Shown here: positions 44,112-53,397 of the stretch, piece after piece
Layout of the letters: each line of letters opens with the position of its first letter
Numbering within the stretch: the first letter of the stretch is position 1
DNA from: Roseateles oligotrophus
GTDB taxonomy: Bacteria > Pseudomonadota > Gammaproteobacteria > Burkholderiales > Burkholderiaceae_C
Assembly: GCF_014204525.1 (NCBI RefSeq)
Contig: NZ_JACHLP010000002.1
Coordinates: forward strand, 124,001-188,000
DNA: 64,000 bases
Direction: 5' to 3'
The notes under the pieces: generated by a model
Database searches by the model: none
What the model was told of the DNA's origin: nothing
What the model saw: the letters and a program-made list of their open reading frames with translations, nothing else
Program-made: the position numbers and the translations under genes

Positions 44112-46109
44112 TCAAGCGCGCAGCAGCTTCTCTTCGGCCAGGGCCAAGGCCTCGGGCACGCCCGACAGGACCAGGGTGTCGCCACCCTGCAGCAGTAACT
44201 CGTCATCAGCATGCACCACCGCACCATTGGCCCGTCGCACCGACACCACCGAGACGCCGGTGGCATGCAGGGCCAGCTGGCCCAGGGCCTGCTGGGCGTA
44301 GGGGCTGGCCGTGGGCAGGGTGACGGAGCGCAGGCGGGCCTGGTGCAGGTCTTCGGAGCTGTCGTCATCGGCGCCGTGGAAGTAGCCGCGCAAGAGTCCG
44401 TAACGCGCATCCCGTGCGTCACGGGTCAGGCGGATCACCCGCCGCATCGGCACGCCCACCAGGGCCAGGGCATGGCTGGCCAGCATCAGCGAGCCCTCGA
44501 TGGCCTCGGGCACGACCTCGGTGGCGCCGGCGGCGCGCAGGCGCTCCAGATCGCTGTCGTCGATGGTGCGCACCACCACCGGCACCTGGGGCGCGTGCGA
44601 ATGCACCAGGTGCAGGATCTTCAGGGCCGAGGCGGTGTCGGGGTAGCTGACCACCACGGCGCTGGCACGGGCCAGGCCGGCGGCCATCAGGCTTTGCAGC
44701 CGGGCGGCATCGCCGAACACCACGCTCTGACCGGCGGCGGCGGCCTGGCGCACGCGGTCGGGGTCCAGGTCCAGGGCCATATAGGGGATGTGATCGCCGT
44801 CCAGCAAGCGGGCCAGGTTCTGGCCGCTGCGACCATAGCCGCAGATGATGACGTGGGCGTCGGCCTTGATCGCCTTCTTGGCGATGCTGGTCAGCTGCAG
44901 GGATTGCAGCATCCAGTCGCTGGCGGACAGCTTCATCACGATGCGGTTGCTATACATGATGAGGATGGGCGAGGCCAGCATGGACAGCACCATGCTGGCG
45001 AGTATGGGGCTGACGTACTGCGTCGGGATCAGCTGGTGCTGGCCGGCCAGGGTCAGCAGCACAAAGCCGAACTCGCCCGCCTGGGCGAGAAACAGGCCGG
45101 TGCGCAGCGACACGCCGGTGGGCGCCTTGAAGAGCTTGGCCAGGCCGGTGATGAGGGCGAACTTGGCGGCGATGGGGAAGATGCTCAGCAGCAGCACCAG
45201 CGGCCATTGCGCCAGCAGCAGGCGCCAGTCCAGCTTCATGCCTATGGTGATGAAGAACAGGCCCAGCAGCACATCGTGGAAGGGCCGGATATCGGTCTCC
45301 ACCTGGTGCTTGTACTCGGTCTCGGCGATCAGCATGCCGGCCACAAAAGCGCCCAGGGCCAGGGACAGGCCCGCATGCTCGGTCAGCCAGGCCAGGCCCA
45401 GCGTGACCAGAAGCACATTGAGCATGAACAGCTCTTCGCTCTTGTGGCGGGCCAGCAGGGTCAGCCACCAGCGCATCAGCTTCTGCCCGCCCACCAGCAG
45501 CAGGGTCAGCAGCAGGCCGGCCTTCAAGGTCGCCCAGGCCAGGGATTGGGCCATCTCGGAGCCGCTGCTGTTCAAGGCCGGGATCATCACCAGCAAGGGC
45601 ACGACGGCCAGGTCCTGGAACAGCAGCACGCCGATGACGCGTTTGCCATGCTCGCTCTCCAGTTCCAGGCGCTCGGCCATCAGCTTGACCACGATGGCCG
45701 TGCTGCTCATGGCCATGGCCGCGCCCAGCACCAGGGCGCCCTTCCAACCCAGATCCCACTCGACGCCAAACCAGGCAAACACATGGTCCAGGGCCCAGTT
45801 GCCGAAGATGGCGCCCAGAATCGTCAGCAACACCTGCAGCAGGCCCAGGCCGAAGACCAACTGGCGCATGCTGCGCAGCTTGGGCAGATTGAACTCCAGC
45901 CCGATCACAAACATCAGGAAGACCACGCCGAACTCGGCCAGGTAATGCACATCGGCCGTGTCGCCCGACAGCGCCAGGGCATGCGGCCCGATCAGCACCC
46001 CCGCAGCAAGATAGCCCAGCATGGGCGGCAATTTGAGGCTGCGGCAGACCACCACGCTCAAAACGGCGGCGATCAGATAGAGCAGGGCAAGGTCCAGGGA
46101 GGAGATCAT
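44112..46109 (-). CDS. KefB/KefC-type CPA2 cation:proton antiporter with RCK domains
   Basis: 665 residues. About 12 membrane helices with the CPA2 pattern (GPHALALSGDTADVHYLAEFG, FVIGLEF), then a cytoplasmic TrkA-N/RCK domain with HVIICGYGRSGQNLARLL (about residue 418, NAD-binding) and a C-terminal TrkA-C-like domain. Potassium efflux or K+/H+ antiport under stress is the usual function. Its ATG overlaps the stop of the HipA-like gene (ATGA), so both are made from one transcript. Confidence 0.92.
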   Translation of the reverse strand: MISSLDLALLYLIAAVLSVVVCRSLKLPPMLGYLAAGVLIGPHALALSGDTADVHYLAEFGVVFLMFVIGLEFNLPKLRSMRQLVFGLGLLQVLLTILGAIFGNWALDHVFAWFGVEWDLGWKGALVLGAAMAMSSTAIVVKLMAERLELESEHGKRVIGVLLFQDLAVVPLLVMIPALNSSGSEMAQSLAWATLKAGLLLTLLLVGGQKLMRWWLTLLARHKSEELFMLNVLLVTLGLAWLTEHAGLSLALGAFVAGMLIAETEYKHQVETDIRPFHDVLLGLFFITIGMKLDWRLLLAQWPLVLLLSIFPIAAKFALITGLAKLFKAPTGVSLRTGLFLAQAGEFGFVLLTLAGQHQLIPTQYVSPILASMVLSMLASPILIMYSNRIVMKLSASDWMLQSLQLTSIAKKAIKADAHVIICGYGRSGQNLARLLDGDHIPYMALDLDPDRVRQAAAAGQSVVFGDAARLQSLMAAGLARASAVVVSYPDTASALKILHLVHSHAPQVPVVVRTIDDSDLERLRAAGATEVVPEAIEGSLMLASHALALVGVPMRRVIRLTRDARDARYGLLRGYFHGADDDSSEDLHQARLRSVTLPTASPYAQQALGQLALHATGVSVVSVRRANGAVVHADDELLLQGGDTLVLSGVPEALALAEEKLLRA

Positions 46110-47443
46110 GCGGGAATGGTAGCCGCCATGGCCTTGGCCAGTTTGCGCAAACCCGGGCTGACCGCGCCTTGTTCACTCAGGCGCAGCCAGAACCGGCGTG
46201 CCCAGGGCGCGGCCGGACTCTGCAAGGCCCAGGTATCGGGGGCGATGGCCTGGTAGTCCGGCAAGCCGCCCAGGGTCGGATTGGGCCGCCAGCGCATGGG
46301 CAGCATGTCGTAGATGGGCGCGAGTGTGAAGCGGCCTCGGGCCAGGTCTTGCAGTTCGACAAAAAAACTCAGATTGCCCGCATGCATATCGGTATTGCCG
46401 ATCAGGCGTCCGAAGGCCAGCGCCCAGGCGGCCTGCTCGGCCTGGGGCCGGGGCAAGCGCTTCTGGCGCGCCAGCGCGGCGCTGGTGAGGGCCCAGTTTT
46501 GATAGGCATCGGCTACAAAACCCTGGTGGACCGCGCCCACCGCCAGCACATGGCGCCGCCCTTGCGCGCCCACGCGGTCAAAGCGTTCGCTCAGCAGATA
46601 GCTGCGCAGCGGGCTTTCGATGATTTGTGTGGCCGCCGCCGCAATGCCAGCCTCTTGCAACAGCTGACTGGCCAATTGCTCGGCATGCAGCAGGTCATGC
46701 CAGCGCTCGCCAAAAGGCGTGCCGCGGGGTGGGGTGAACTTCACCAGCACCTGCTTGCCCGAGGGCATCTGCGTCAGGAACTTGGGCTGTTCACCGCCCG
46801 CCGATGAACCCGCGGGCAGGGTGCGGGCGATGTCCTGGGCCAGTTGATCCAGCGCGGCGGCTTGCAGATTCAGGCGCCTGGGTAATGAGCTTGGGCTTGG
46901 GCCCGGACTCGGGCCGCTTGCCAGTTGCTCAGACGCCGCATCGCCCAGCGAGAGGGCACCGCTGGCATTGGGCAGGTGCAGGGCCGCGAACAAGATGTCG
47001 GCCAGTCCCCAGCGCTCGGGGTTGCTGTCCAACCCAGCGCCTTGCAACTGCCCGGCCAGCAAGCGGCCCAGAAAACCCTGCGCCTGGACCGGGCTCAAAA
47101 ACCAGGGCAGGGCTCGGGAGGGTGTGCATTTGATCCAGGGCGATTCGATGTGGAGCAACTGCCCGGCCAGCAGGCTGAGGCGGCCGAACTCCTGGGTCTG
47201 GCCGCTGGCCGTGGTCCAGAAAATCTGCTGCTGCGCGGCCCGCCCGTGAATAGAAAGCGGCAAGCCGTAAAGCGTCGATTTGCCACGCCCCAGAGGCAAT
47301 ACCGCAGCGCTCATTTCAGCCAGCAAGCGCGACACGCTGGGCTGGCTTTTCCCCAGCAATTGCTGCATTTGAGCGCTCGATAGCAGCCCCTGGGCGGCCA
47401 GCGCCGCCAGGACAATTTGCTGCTCGCGAGAGGTCTCGGCCAT
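46106..47443 (-). CDS. YjjJ-like HipA-family kinase with fused N-terminal helix-turn-helix
   Basis: 445 residues from ATG 47443. The N-terminal ~60 residues are a winged helix (SSAQMQQLLGKSQPSVSRLLAEM), unlike classical HipA, which needs a separate HipB. The kinase part has SAGGEQPKFL, the catalytic loop GNTDMHAGN and the metal site PIYDML. E. coli YjjJ (HipH) is the known relative. No antitoxin gene is adjacent; the built-in DNA-binding domain may regulate it. It is coupled to the antiporter gene downstream. Confidence 0.85.
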   Translation of the reverse strand: MAETSREQQIVLAALAAQGLLSSAQMQQLLGKSQPSVSRLLAEMSAAVLPLGRGKSTLYGLPLSIHGRAAQQQIFWTTASGQTQEFGRLSLLAGQLLHIESPWIKCTPSRALPWFLSPVQAQGFLGRLLAGQLQGAGLDSNPERWGLADILFAALHLPNASGALSLGDAASEQLASGPSPGPSPSSLPRRLNLQAAALDQLAQDIARTLPAGSSAGGEQPKFLTQMPSGKQVLVKFTPPRGTPFGERWHDLLHAEQLASQLLQEAGIAAAATQIIESPLRSYLLSERFDRVGAQGRRHVLAVGAVHQGFVADAYQNWALTSAALARQKRLPRPQAEQAAWALAFGRLIGNTDMHAGNLSFFVELQDLARGRFTLAPIYDMLPMRWRPNPTLGGLPDYQAIAPDTWALQSPAAPWARRFWLRLSEQGAVSPGLRKLAKAMAATIPA

Positions 47444-47680
47444 GCTGGATTTGAATGAAATATGAATAGAAATTCTATGGCGTGCGAGGCTTGGCGTCAT
47501 GCCACGGGCGTGAGCTTGCCAACAAGGTCAGAAAAATGAGCGTGCGCATGCCGAATTGGTTAGCGCGAATTGAGGGTTATCTAGATCAGGTTTGCATGGG
47601 TCTTGGTGCAATGATTCTTGACCAGGGTCGTCACTCTGGTGATTCGATCCACCACACGCAAGATTGAGAAGCACACACCC

Positions 47681-47821
47681 ATGACGATGAAAGGGACGCG
47701 TCGCATGGCGCTGGTTTCCGCGCTGGATTTCACCCCGTCGGGCCATGCTGCCGAGGAGTCGCCAGTTGTGCTGAGCCCGGTCTCTGTTGAAGGCTCGGCA
47801 GGTTTGAAGCTTTCTCAATAG
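47681..47821 (+). pseudogene. Truncated relative of the next gene (46 codons)
   Basis: ATG 47681 reads MTMKGTRRMALVSA, then HAAEESPVVLSPVSVEG. The next gene reads MKSKYRIAAAPVG and QAEEQPIQLNPVSIQG at the same distance. The hydrophobic core of the signal peptide is missing and a stop follows shortly, so this looks like the remains of a tandem duplicate rather than a working gene. It ends 22 bases before the intact gene. Confidence 0.5.
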
Positions 47822-47843
47822 ATACGAATTTGTCAAAGTGAAT

Positions 47844-48596
47844 ATGAAATCCAAGTATCGAATCGCGGCTGCGCCGGTGGGCCTGTTGGTATTGGCAGCA
47901 CTGGCTTTGCCCTTGCGGAGCCAGGCTGAGGAGCAGCCTATTCAGTTGAATCCGGTGTCCATTCAAGGAGTGTCTGGCACCATCTTGGCGAGCCTGGAGA
48001 AGCTGAACAAAGGCAGGCAAGCGTTCGAGCGCTCGGCGCGACGTACCGATGCGATGAGCCTGCGCTGGCAGATACGCCATCGAACTGGCGACGCCAAGGC
48101 TGCAGGCCAAACCCGGTTGCAGCTGCAAACCGAGGCGGCGGACTTTGCACTGCCGCTTGCAGACGACGGGACTTTTGTACTGCCTGCCGAAGTGAGCGGT
48201 GTGACGAGCGGCCAGATTCTGGCCTCCCACAAACAGCTGCTGATACGCCCTCTCGTCGAAACCCAGGGCAGCAGCCCTGAACAGCGCTATCTGGGGGATT
48301 TGCGACTCGAATGCGAGGTGTTCTGGGCCATGGAGAAGGACGAGGTGCCAGCCCTGATGCGCATGGCGTTTTCCATGGCGGGCGGGGCCTGCAACTCGGG
48401 CCGAATTGAGATGCCAAGCCTCAGCCCCTTTTTGCTTGAGGCGGCCACCTTGACATATGAGGGGCGGGAGCTGCCATTGCGGCTGGGCAAAACCCTGCGC
48501 GACTACCGGGCGCCCCTGCACGACTCGGCCTGGCCAGACAGGGCGCTGGTGAGACTGGTGCCCAAGCCCGCGAAGGCGGAATCAGGGGCGCAGTGA
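47844..48596 (+). CDS. Exported protein of unknown function
   Basis: 250 residues from ATG 47844 (a GTG two codons earlier is in frame). Signal peptide (APVGLLVLAALALPLRSQA) and a mature domain with mixed strands (LRWQIRHRTGD, LRLECEVFWAMEKDE). Two cysteines (ECEVF, GGACNSG) might pair. I do not recognise the family. It overlaps the convergent acetyltransferase gene by 15 bases. Confidence 0.65.
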   Translation: MKSKYRIAAAPVGLLVLAALALPLRSQAEEQPIQLNPVSIQGVSGTILASLEKLNKGRQAFERSARRTDAMSLRWQIRHRTGDAKAAGQTRLQLQTEAADFALPLADDGTFVLPAEVSGVTSGQILASHKQLLIRPLVETQGSSPEQRYLGDLRLECEVFWAMEKDEVPALMRMAFSMAGGACNSGRIEMPSLSPFLLEAATLTYEGRELPLRLGKTLRDYRAPLHDSAWPDRALVRLVPKPAKAESGAQ

Positions 48597-49130
48597 TTGG
48601 CGCCGTTTGCGTGTTAACAACCAATCTGCGCGGCTCATATCGTGGCGGGCCATGTCCATGTCGTACCAGTGCTCCATGCCCGTGTAATGCATGCCCAGCC
48701 GTTCCATCAGCTTGCCCGAGGCCTGGTTTGCGGCCATGCGCACGGCGCACAGCGAGTCGGCCCGCAAGTCCTCGAAGGCGAAGTCGGCCATGCGCTCGGC
48801 GGCCTCCGAGGCCAGGCCCTGGTGCCAGCGCTCACGCCGCAGGCGCCAGCCGATTTCCAGCGGGCCGGTCTTGACCCGGCCCAGATGCTGGATGCAGCCC
48901 GCGCCGATCAGCTCGCCGGTGGCCAGCTCGATGAAGGCCCACCAGGAATAGCCCCACTCCGCCCAGCGGGCCTTGACCCGCTCGATCATCAGCTGGCTGT
49001 CGGCCAGGGTGTCGGGTCTGCCGGTGATGTAGCGCATCACCTCCGGGTCGCTATTGAGCCGGTGCAGGCCTTCGAGGTGGGCGTCCGTCAAGGGCTCCAG
49101 GCGCAGGCGAGGGGTGTGGAGAACAACCAT
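48582..49130 (-). CDS. GNAT-family N-acetyltransferase (RimJ/RimL-like)
   Basis: 182 residues from ATG 49130. Typical opening LHTPRLRLEPLTDAHLEGL, followed by DPEVMRYITG, EIGWRLRRERWHQGLASEA (acetyl-CoA-binding motif A) and AANQASGKLMERLGM. This subgroup acetylates protein N-termini, amino acids or antibiotics; the substrate is unknown. The open frame further upstream is not supported. Confidence 0.9.
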   Translation of the reverse strand: MVVLHTPRLRLEPLTDAHLEGLHRLNSDPEVMRYITGRPDTLADSQLMIERVKARWAEWGYSWWAFIELATGELIGAGCIQHLGRVKTGPLEIGWRLRRERWHQGLASEAAERMADFAFEDLRADSLCAVRMAANQASGKLMERLGMHYTGMEHWYDMDMARHDMSRADWLLTRKRRQSLRP

Positions 49131-49323
49131 GTGCAAGCCTCTCGGCAATGGGTTTGTGAGATTTGACCTTTGATTCTTGCATTGGCTTGCTACAACCCGA
49201 GATAGGGCAAGACTTGACCCTCGGTGATTCCACCTAGCCATGACTTTGGGTAGATCGCTCGAGGCACAACGATACTGCGACCCAACTGATTTTGCTTGGG
49301 ATAGGGAGCTTGCTTTGACTCGT

Positions 49324-50538
49324 ATGAAAAAACGCCTGAGCCTGGGTTTGATCGCATTGGCCGTGCTCGGGGGCGGGGGCTGGTGGGCCAAGCAGCAGGC
49401 CGCCCACGCGCCCAAGCCGGCCCAGTTCCGCAGCAGCGAGATCGACGAGGGCGCCATCACCCAGGTGGTGATGGCCAACGGTAACTTGCAGCCGGTGACG
49501 GTGGTGACGGTGGGCTCCCAGGTCAGCGGCACGGTGGCCCAGCGCCTGGTGGACTTCAATGACAAGGTCAGCAAGGGTCAGGTCTTGCTACGCCTGGATC
49601 CGGCCAATTTCGAGGCCCGCGTGCGTCAGGCCCGTGCCGGCATGCGCTCGGCCGAGGCCCAGGTGGCGTTTGCACGCGGCAACTTCGAGCGCAACGAGGC
49701 CCTGGTGGCCAAGGGCTTTCTGTCCCTGCCCCAGCGCGACCAGAGCAAGCGCGAGCTGGATGCGGCCCTGGCCCAGGTGGAGCTCAGCCGCGCCCAGCTG
49801 GACGCGGCCCAGACCGATCTGGGCAATAGCGTGATCCGCTCACCGGTGGATGGCGTGGTCATCAAGCGCAGCGTGGACGTGGGCCAGACCGTGGCCGCCA
49901 GCTTCCAGACGCCCGAGCTGTTCCTGATCGCCAAAGACCTGCGCCAGATGGTCATCCAGACCAATGTCTCCGAGGCCGATGTGGGCCTGCTGCGCGAAGG
50001 CCAGCCGGTGCGCTTTGTGGTGGACGCCTTTCCTAACCGCGAATTCGAAGGCAAGGTGCAGCAGTTCCGGCTGAATGCCACCAACACCCAGGGCGTGGTC
50101 ACTTACACGGTGATCGTCGATGTGCCCAATGAGGATGGCGAGCTCAAACCCGGTATGACGGCGCAGACCCGCATCGTCGTGGCCCAGCGGCCCAAGGCCT
50201 TGCGCCTGGCCACGGCGGCCCTGCGCTTCGTGCCCACGGAAGAAGAGCTGAAGGCTTCGGCTGCGGCAGGGGCGGCCTCGGCCCCGGCGGCGGCTGCATC
50301 AGCGGCCTCGGCGCCCGTCAATCGGCCCGACGACGACGGCGTGCTCTCCACCTTGCGCGGCAGCTCGCGCGTCTACAAGGTCTACACGGTGGACAAGGAG
50401 CAGCGCCTGACGGCGCATGAGGTCACGGTGGGCATCTCCAATACCAAGTTCACCGAGCTGCTCAGCGGTAATCTGAAGCGCGGCGATGCGGTCATCACCC
50501 GCCGCATTCCCAAGGACGGCAGCAAGGACGGCTTGTGA
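49324..50538 (+). CDS. macA: MacA-type periplasmic adaptor (membrane fusion protein)
   Basis: 404 residues from ATG 49324 (MKKRLSLGLIALAVLGG). One membrane anchor, then the biotinyl-lipoyl domain (VGSQVSGTVAQRLVDFNDKVSKGQ), a long alpha-helical hairpin (residues ~95-165), a second lipoyl half (VIRSPVDGVVIKRSVDVGQTV) and beta-barrel domains. It links an inner-membrane ABC exporter to an outer-membrane channel. First gene of a five-gene operon; no TolC-like gene is in the window. Confidence 0.9.
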   Translation: MKKRLSLGLIALAVLGGGGWWAKQQAAHAPKPAQFRSSEIDEGAITQVVMANGNLQPVTVVTVGSQVSGTVAQRLVDFNDKVSKGQVLLRLDPANFEARVRQARAGMRSAEAQVAFARGNFERNEALVAKGFLSLPQRDQSKRELDAALAQVELSRAQLDAAQTDLGNSVIRSPVDGVVIKRSVDVGQTVAASFQTPELFLIAKDLRQMVIQTNVSEADVGLLREGQPVRFVVDAFPNREFEGKVQQFRLNATNTQGVVTYTVIVDVPNEDGELKPGMTAQTRIVVAQRPKALRLATAALRFVPTEEELKASAAAGAASAPAAAASAASAPVNRPDDDGVLSTLRGSSRVYKVYTVDKEQRLTAHEVTVGISNTKFTELLSGNLKRGDAVITRRIPKDGSKDGL

Positions 50539-51257
50539 GCGCTGCCAGCCAGAACACCGCCGTGCTGGCCCTGCATGGCATCACCAAGAGCTACCGCACG
50601 GGCGATGTCGTGACGCCCGTGCTGCACGGCATCGATCTGAGCGTGCAGCGCGGCGACTACCTGGCCCTGATGGGTTCCAGCGGTTCGGGCAAAAGCACCT
50701 TGATGAATCTGATGGGCTTGCTGGACCGCTGCGACGAGGGCCGGCTCTTGCTGCAGGGGCGCGACGTCAGCCAGCTCTCCACGGCCGAGCACGCGGCCCT
50801 GCGCAACCGCGAGATCGGCTTTGTGTTCCAGAGCTTCAATCTGCTCAAGCGCATGAGCGTGCTCGACAACGTGGCCCTGCCCCTGATCTACGCGGGCAAG
50901 AGCCGCAGCGTGGCGCGGGCGCGGGCGCAAACCCTGCTTACCCAGGTGGGCCTGGGCGAGCTGGCCAAGCGCATGCCCAATCAGCTCAGCGGCGGCCAGC
51001 AGCAGCGGGTGGCGATTGCCCGCTCGCTCGCCAATGAAGCGCCGCTGCTCTTGGCCGACGAGCCCACCGGCAATCTGGACACGCAGACCACGGTCGAGGT
51101 GCTGGCCATTCTGGAGCGCCTCAACCGCGAGATGGGCCTGACCATCGTGCTGGTCACCCACGAACCCGATGTGGCCTTGCAGGCCAAGCGCCTGGTGCGT
51201 CTGAAGGACGGACGGGTGGCGTTTGACGGTGCACCCTCAGAACAGGCTCATCTATGA
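50535..51257 (+). CDS. MacB-type ABC exporter ATPase (separate subunit)
   Basis: 240 residues, GTG start overlapping the macA stop. LolD/MacB-type ATPase: Walker A GSSGSGKSTL, Q-loop FVFQSFNLL, signature LSGGQQQRV, Walker B LLLADEPTGNLD. In E. coli MacB the ATPase and permease are one protein; here they are two genes. It powers export of a macrolide, peptide or siderophore-like substrate. Confidence 0.9.
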   Translation: MSAASQNTAVLALHGITKSYRTGDVVTPVLHGIDLSVQRGDYLALMGSSGSGKSTLMNLMGLLDRCDEGRLLLQGRDVSQLSTAEHAALRNREIGFVFQSFNLLKRMSVLDNVALPLIYAGKSRSVARARAQTLLTQVGLGELAKRMPNQLSGGQQQRVAIARSLANEAPLLLADEPTGNLDTQTTVEVLAILERLNREMGLTIVLVTHEPDVALQAKRLVRLKDGRVAFDGAPSEQAHL

Positions 51258-52471
51258 ACGCCGCCCAGATCTTTCTCGAAGCCCTGCGTTCCCTGAACGC
51301 CAACCGCCTGCGCAGCGCCCTGACCATGCTGGGCGTGGTCATCGGCATCGCCTCGGTGCTGATGATGTTGAGCGTTGGGGATGGGGTGCGCAACTTCATC
51401 GCCAAAGAGCTGTCGGTACTGGGCAGCAATCAGCTCATCGTGCAGCCCGGCACGCCGGTTGACGGCGGCGGTGTGCGCAGGCGCAGCGGCGAGGTGCCGA
51501 ACCTGACGGTGGATGACGCCCGTGCCCTGGCCAAGCTGCCCTCCTTGAAGGGCGCGGCGCCGGCCTTGCAAGGCTTTTTCCAGCTGCAATACGGCGACAG
51601 CAATAGCAACCAGACGGTGCTGGGCGTGACGCCCGCCATGATCAGCCTGCGCAACTGGCGGGTCGAGTCCGGCGTGGCCCTGGACGAGCGCGATGTGCAA
51701 GCCGCCAACCGGGTGGTCGTGATCGGCTCCAAGTTGGCGGCCGACCATTACGCCGGCCGCGACCCCCTGGGCCAGGTGCTGCGCATGGATGGTCAGCCCT
51801 TCACCATCATCGGCGTGATGGGCGGTTCGGGCCGTACCCTGGACGGCACCGAGCTGGGCGAGCTGGTGCTGGTGCCCATCAGCGCCATGCCGCTGCGCCT
51901 GGCGCGGCCCGGCCTGGTGCACTACATCAGCCTGCAGGTCAAGGAGGCCGGCGGCATGGAAGACGCCAAGCTCGATGTGGCCGAGCTGCTGCGCGACCGC
52001 CACCGCATCACCGGCGACAAGCTGGACGACTTCGCCATCACCGACCTGGCCAGCATCGCCAAGACCGGCGCGGCCATTGGCACCGGCCTGTCGCTGGGCC
52101 TGGGCGTGATCGGCGCCATCTCCTTGCTGGTGGGCGGCATCGGCATCATGAACATCATGCTGGTCAGTGTGAGCGAGCGGGTACGCGAGATCGGCATCCG
52201 CATGGCCATAGGCGCCAAGCCGCGCGATGTGCTGTGGCAATTCCTGGGTGAGGCCGTCTTGCTCTGCGTCTTGGGCGGCCTGATCGGCCTCGCCCTGGCG
52301 GCGCTGGGCGTGGCCGGCGTCAACGCCACCGGCAAGTTCGAGATGGTGCTGGCCTTCAAGCACATCCTGGTGGCCGTGGGCTTTGCCAGCGCGGTGGGCA
52401 TCTTCTTTGGTTACTACCCGGCGCGAAGGGCGTCCAGGCTGCTGCCGATTGAGTGTTTGAGGCAGGACTGA
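51254..52471 (+). CDS. MacB-type ABC exporter permease
   Basis: 405 residues, ATG overlapping the previous stop. N-terminal SALTMLGVVIGIASVLMM, a large periplasmic MacB_PCD domain, then FtsX-type helices (GIGIMNIMLVSVSERVREIGIR, with the coupling helix). It has four membrane helices as in MacB. Forms the tripartite pump with the adaptor and ATPase before it. Confidence 0.92.
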   Translation: MNAAQIFLEALRSLNANRLRSALTMLGVVIGIASVLMMLSVGDGVRNFIAKELSVLGSNQLIVQPGTPVDGGGVRRRSGEVPNLTVDDARALAKLPSLKGAAPALQGFFQLQYGDSNSNQTVLGVTPAMISLRNWRVESGVALDERDVQAANRVVVIGSKLAADHYAGRDPLGQVLRMDGQPFTIIGVMGGSGRTLDGTELGELVLVPISAMPLRLARPGLVHYISLQVKEAGGMEDAKLDVAELLRDRHRITGDKLDDFAITDLASIAKTGAAIGTGLSLGLGVIGAISLLVGGIGIMNIMLVSVSERVREIGIRMAIGAKPRDVLWQFLGEAVLLCVLGGLIGLALAALGVAGVNATGKFEMVLAFKHILVAVGFASAVGIFFGYYPARRASRLLPIECLRQD

Positions 52472-52476
52472 ATACC

Positions 52477-53397
52477 ATGTTGTTTGAGCTCCAACACGCC
52501 AGCAAGTGCTACCAGCGTGGCGCACACAAGGTGCAGGCGCTGCGGGATTTTTCCCTGCGGCTGGATGCGGGCGAGATCCTGGGCCTGCTGGGCCCCAATG
52601 GTTCGGGCAAGACCACCTTCGTCAAACTGGCCACCGGGCTTTGCGATGCCGACGCGGGCGAGCTGCGCTGGCGTGGCCACCCCGTCAGCGGCCACCGTCA
52701 CTTGCGCGAGCTGGGTGTGCTGCTGGAAGGGCGTGGCGCCGGCTACGAGCGCTTGTCTACCTGGGAGAATGCGCGTTACTTCTGCGGCCTGCGCGAGGCG
52801 CGCTTCGACGCCGCGCATTTCCAGGCCCTGGCCGAGCTGCTGGAGCTGCCCGATGTGCGCGCCCCGCTGCGCCAGCTCTCCACCGGCAACAAGCTGCGTG
52901 CCTCCCTGCTCTGCACCCTGATCCACAAACCCGCCCTGGCCTTGCTGGACGAACCCACGCTGGGCCTGGACCTGCTGGGGGTGGACAAGCTCGAAGCCCT
53001 GGTGCGTCACGGTGCGGGCCAGGGCATGGGTTTCGTGATCAGCTCGCATGACCTGCATTTCATTGAGCGCCTGTGCCCCCGCATCGTCTGCATCAGCCGG
53101 GGCGAGAAGCTGTACGACGGTTGCAAGAGCGAGTTCCTGCAAGACGGGACGGGCTATGTCCTGCAGCTGCAAGCCGGGCCGCAGGGCGCGCCTGCGCTGC
53201 CCGAGGGCCTGGGCGCCTGGCTGCCGCAGGGCGATTTGCTGCAACTGCCGCTGCGCGACCATGCCCAGGCCTGCGCCGCCCTGGCTTGCCTGCAGCCGCA
53301 GCTGCCGGCCTGCTTGAGCATGGAGTTACGACCCGTCTCGCTGCGCGACCGTTACCGCAAGCTGGTGGGCGAGCAGGACGAGGAGGGTCAAGCATGA
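52477..53397 (+). CDS. ABC-2 type exporter ATPase
   Basis: 306 residues from ATG 52477; GTG 52453 would overlap the previous gene. Walker A GPNGSGKTT, signature LSTGNKLRA, Walker B LALLDEPTLGLDLLG, plus a C-terminal extension of ~90 residues typical of ABC-2 drug or lipid exporters. The signature is slightly unusual (STGNK for SGGQ). It pairs with the following permease and lies in the macA operon. Confidence 0.88.
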   Translation: MLFELQHASKCYQRGAHKVQALRDFSLRLDAGEILGLLGPNGSGKTTFVKLATGLCDADAGELRWRGHPVSGHRHLRELGVLLEGRGAGYERLSTWENARYFCGLREARFDAAHFQALAELLELPDVRAPLRQLSTGNKLRASLLCTLIHKPALALLDEPTLGLDLLGVDKLEALVRHGAGQGMGFVISSHDLHFIERLCPRIVCISRGEKLYDGCKSEFLQDGTGYVLQLQAGPQGAPALPEGLGAWLPQGDLLQLPLRDHAQACAALACLQPQLPACLSMELRPVSLRDRYRKLVGEQDEEGQA

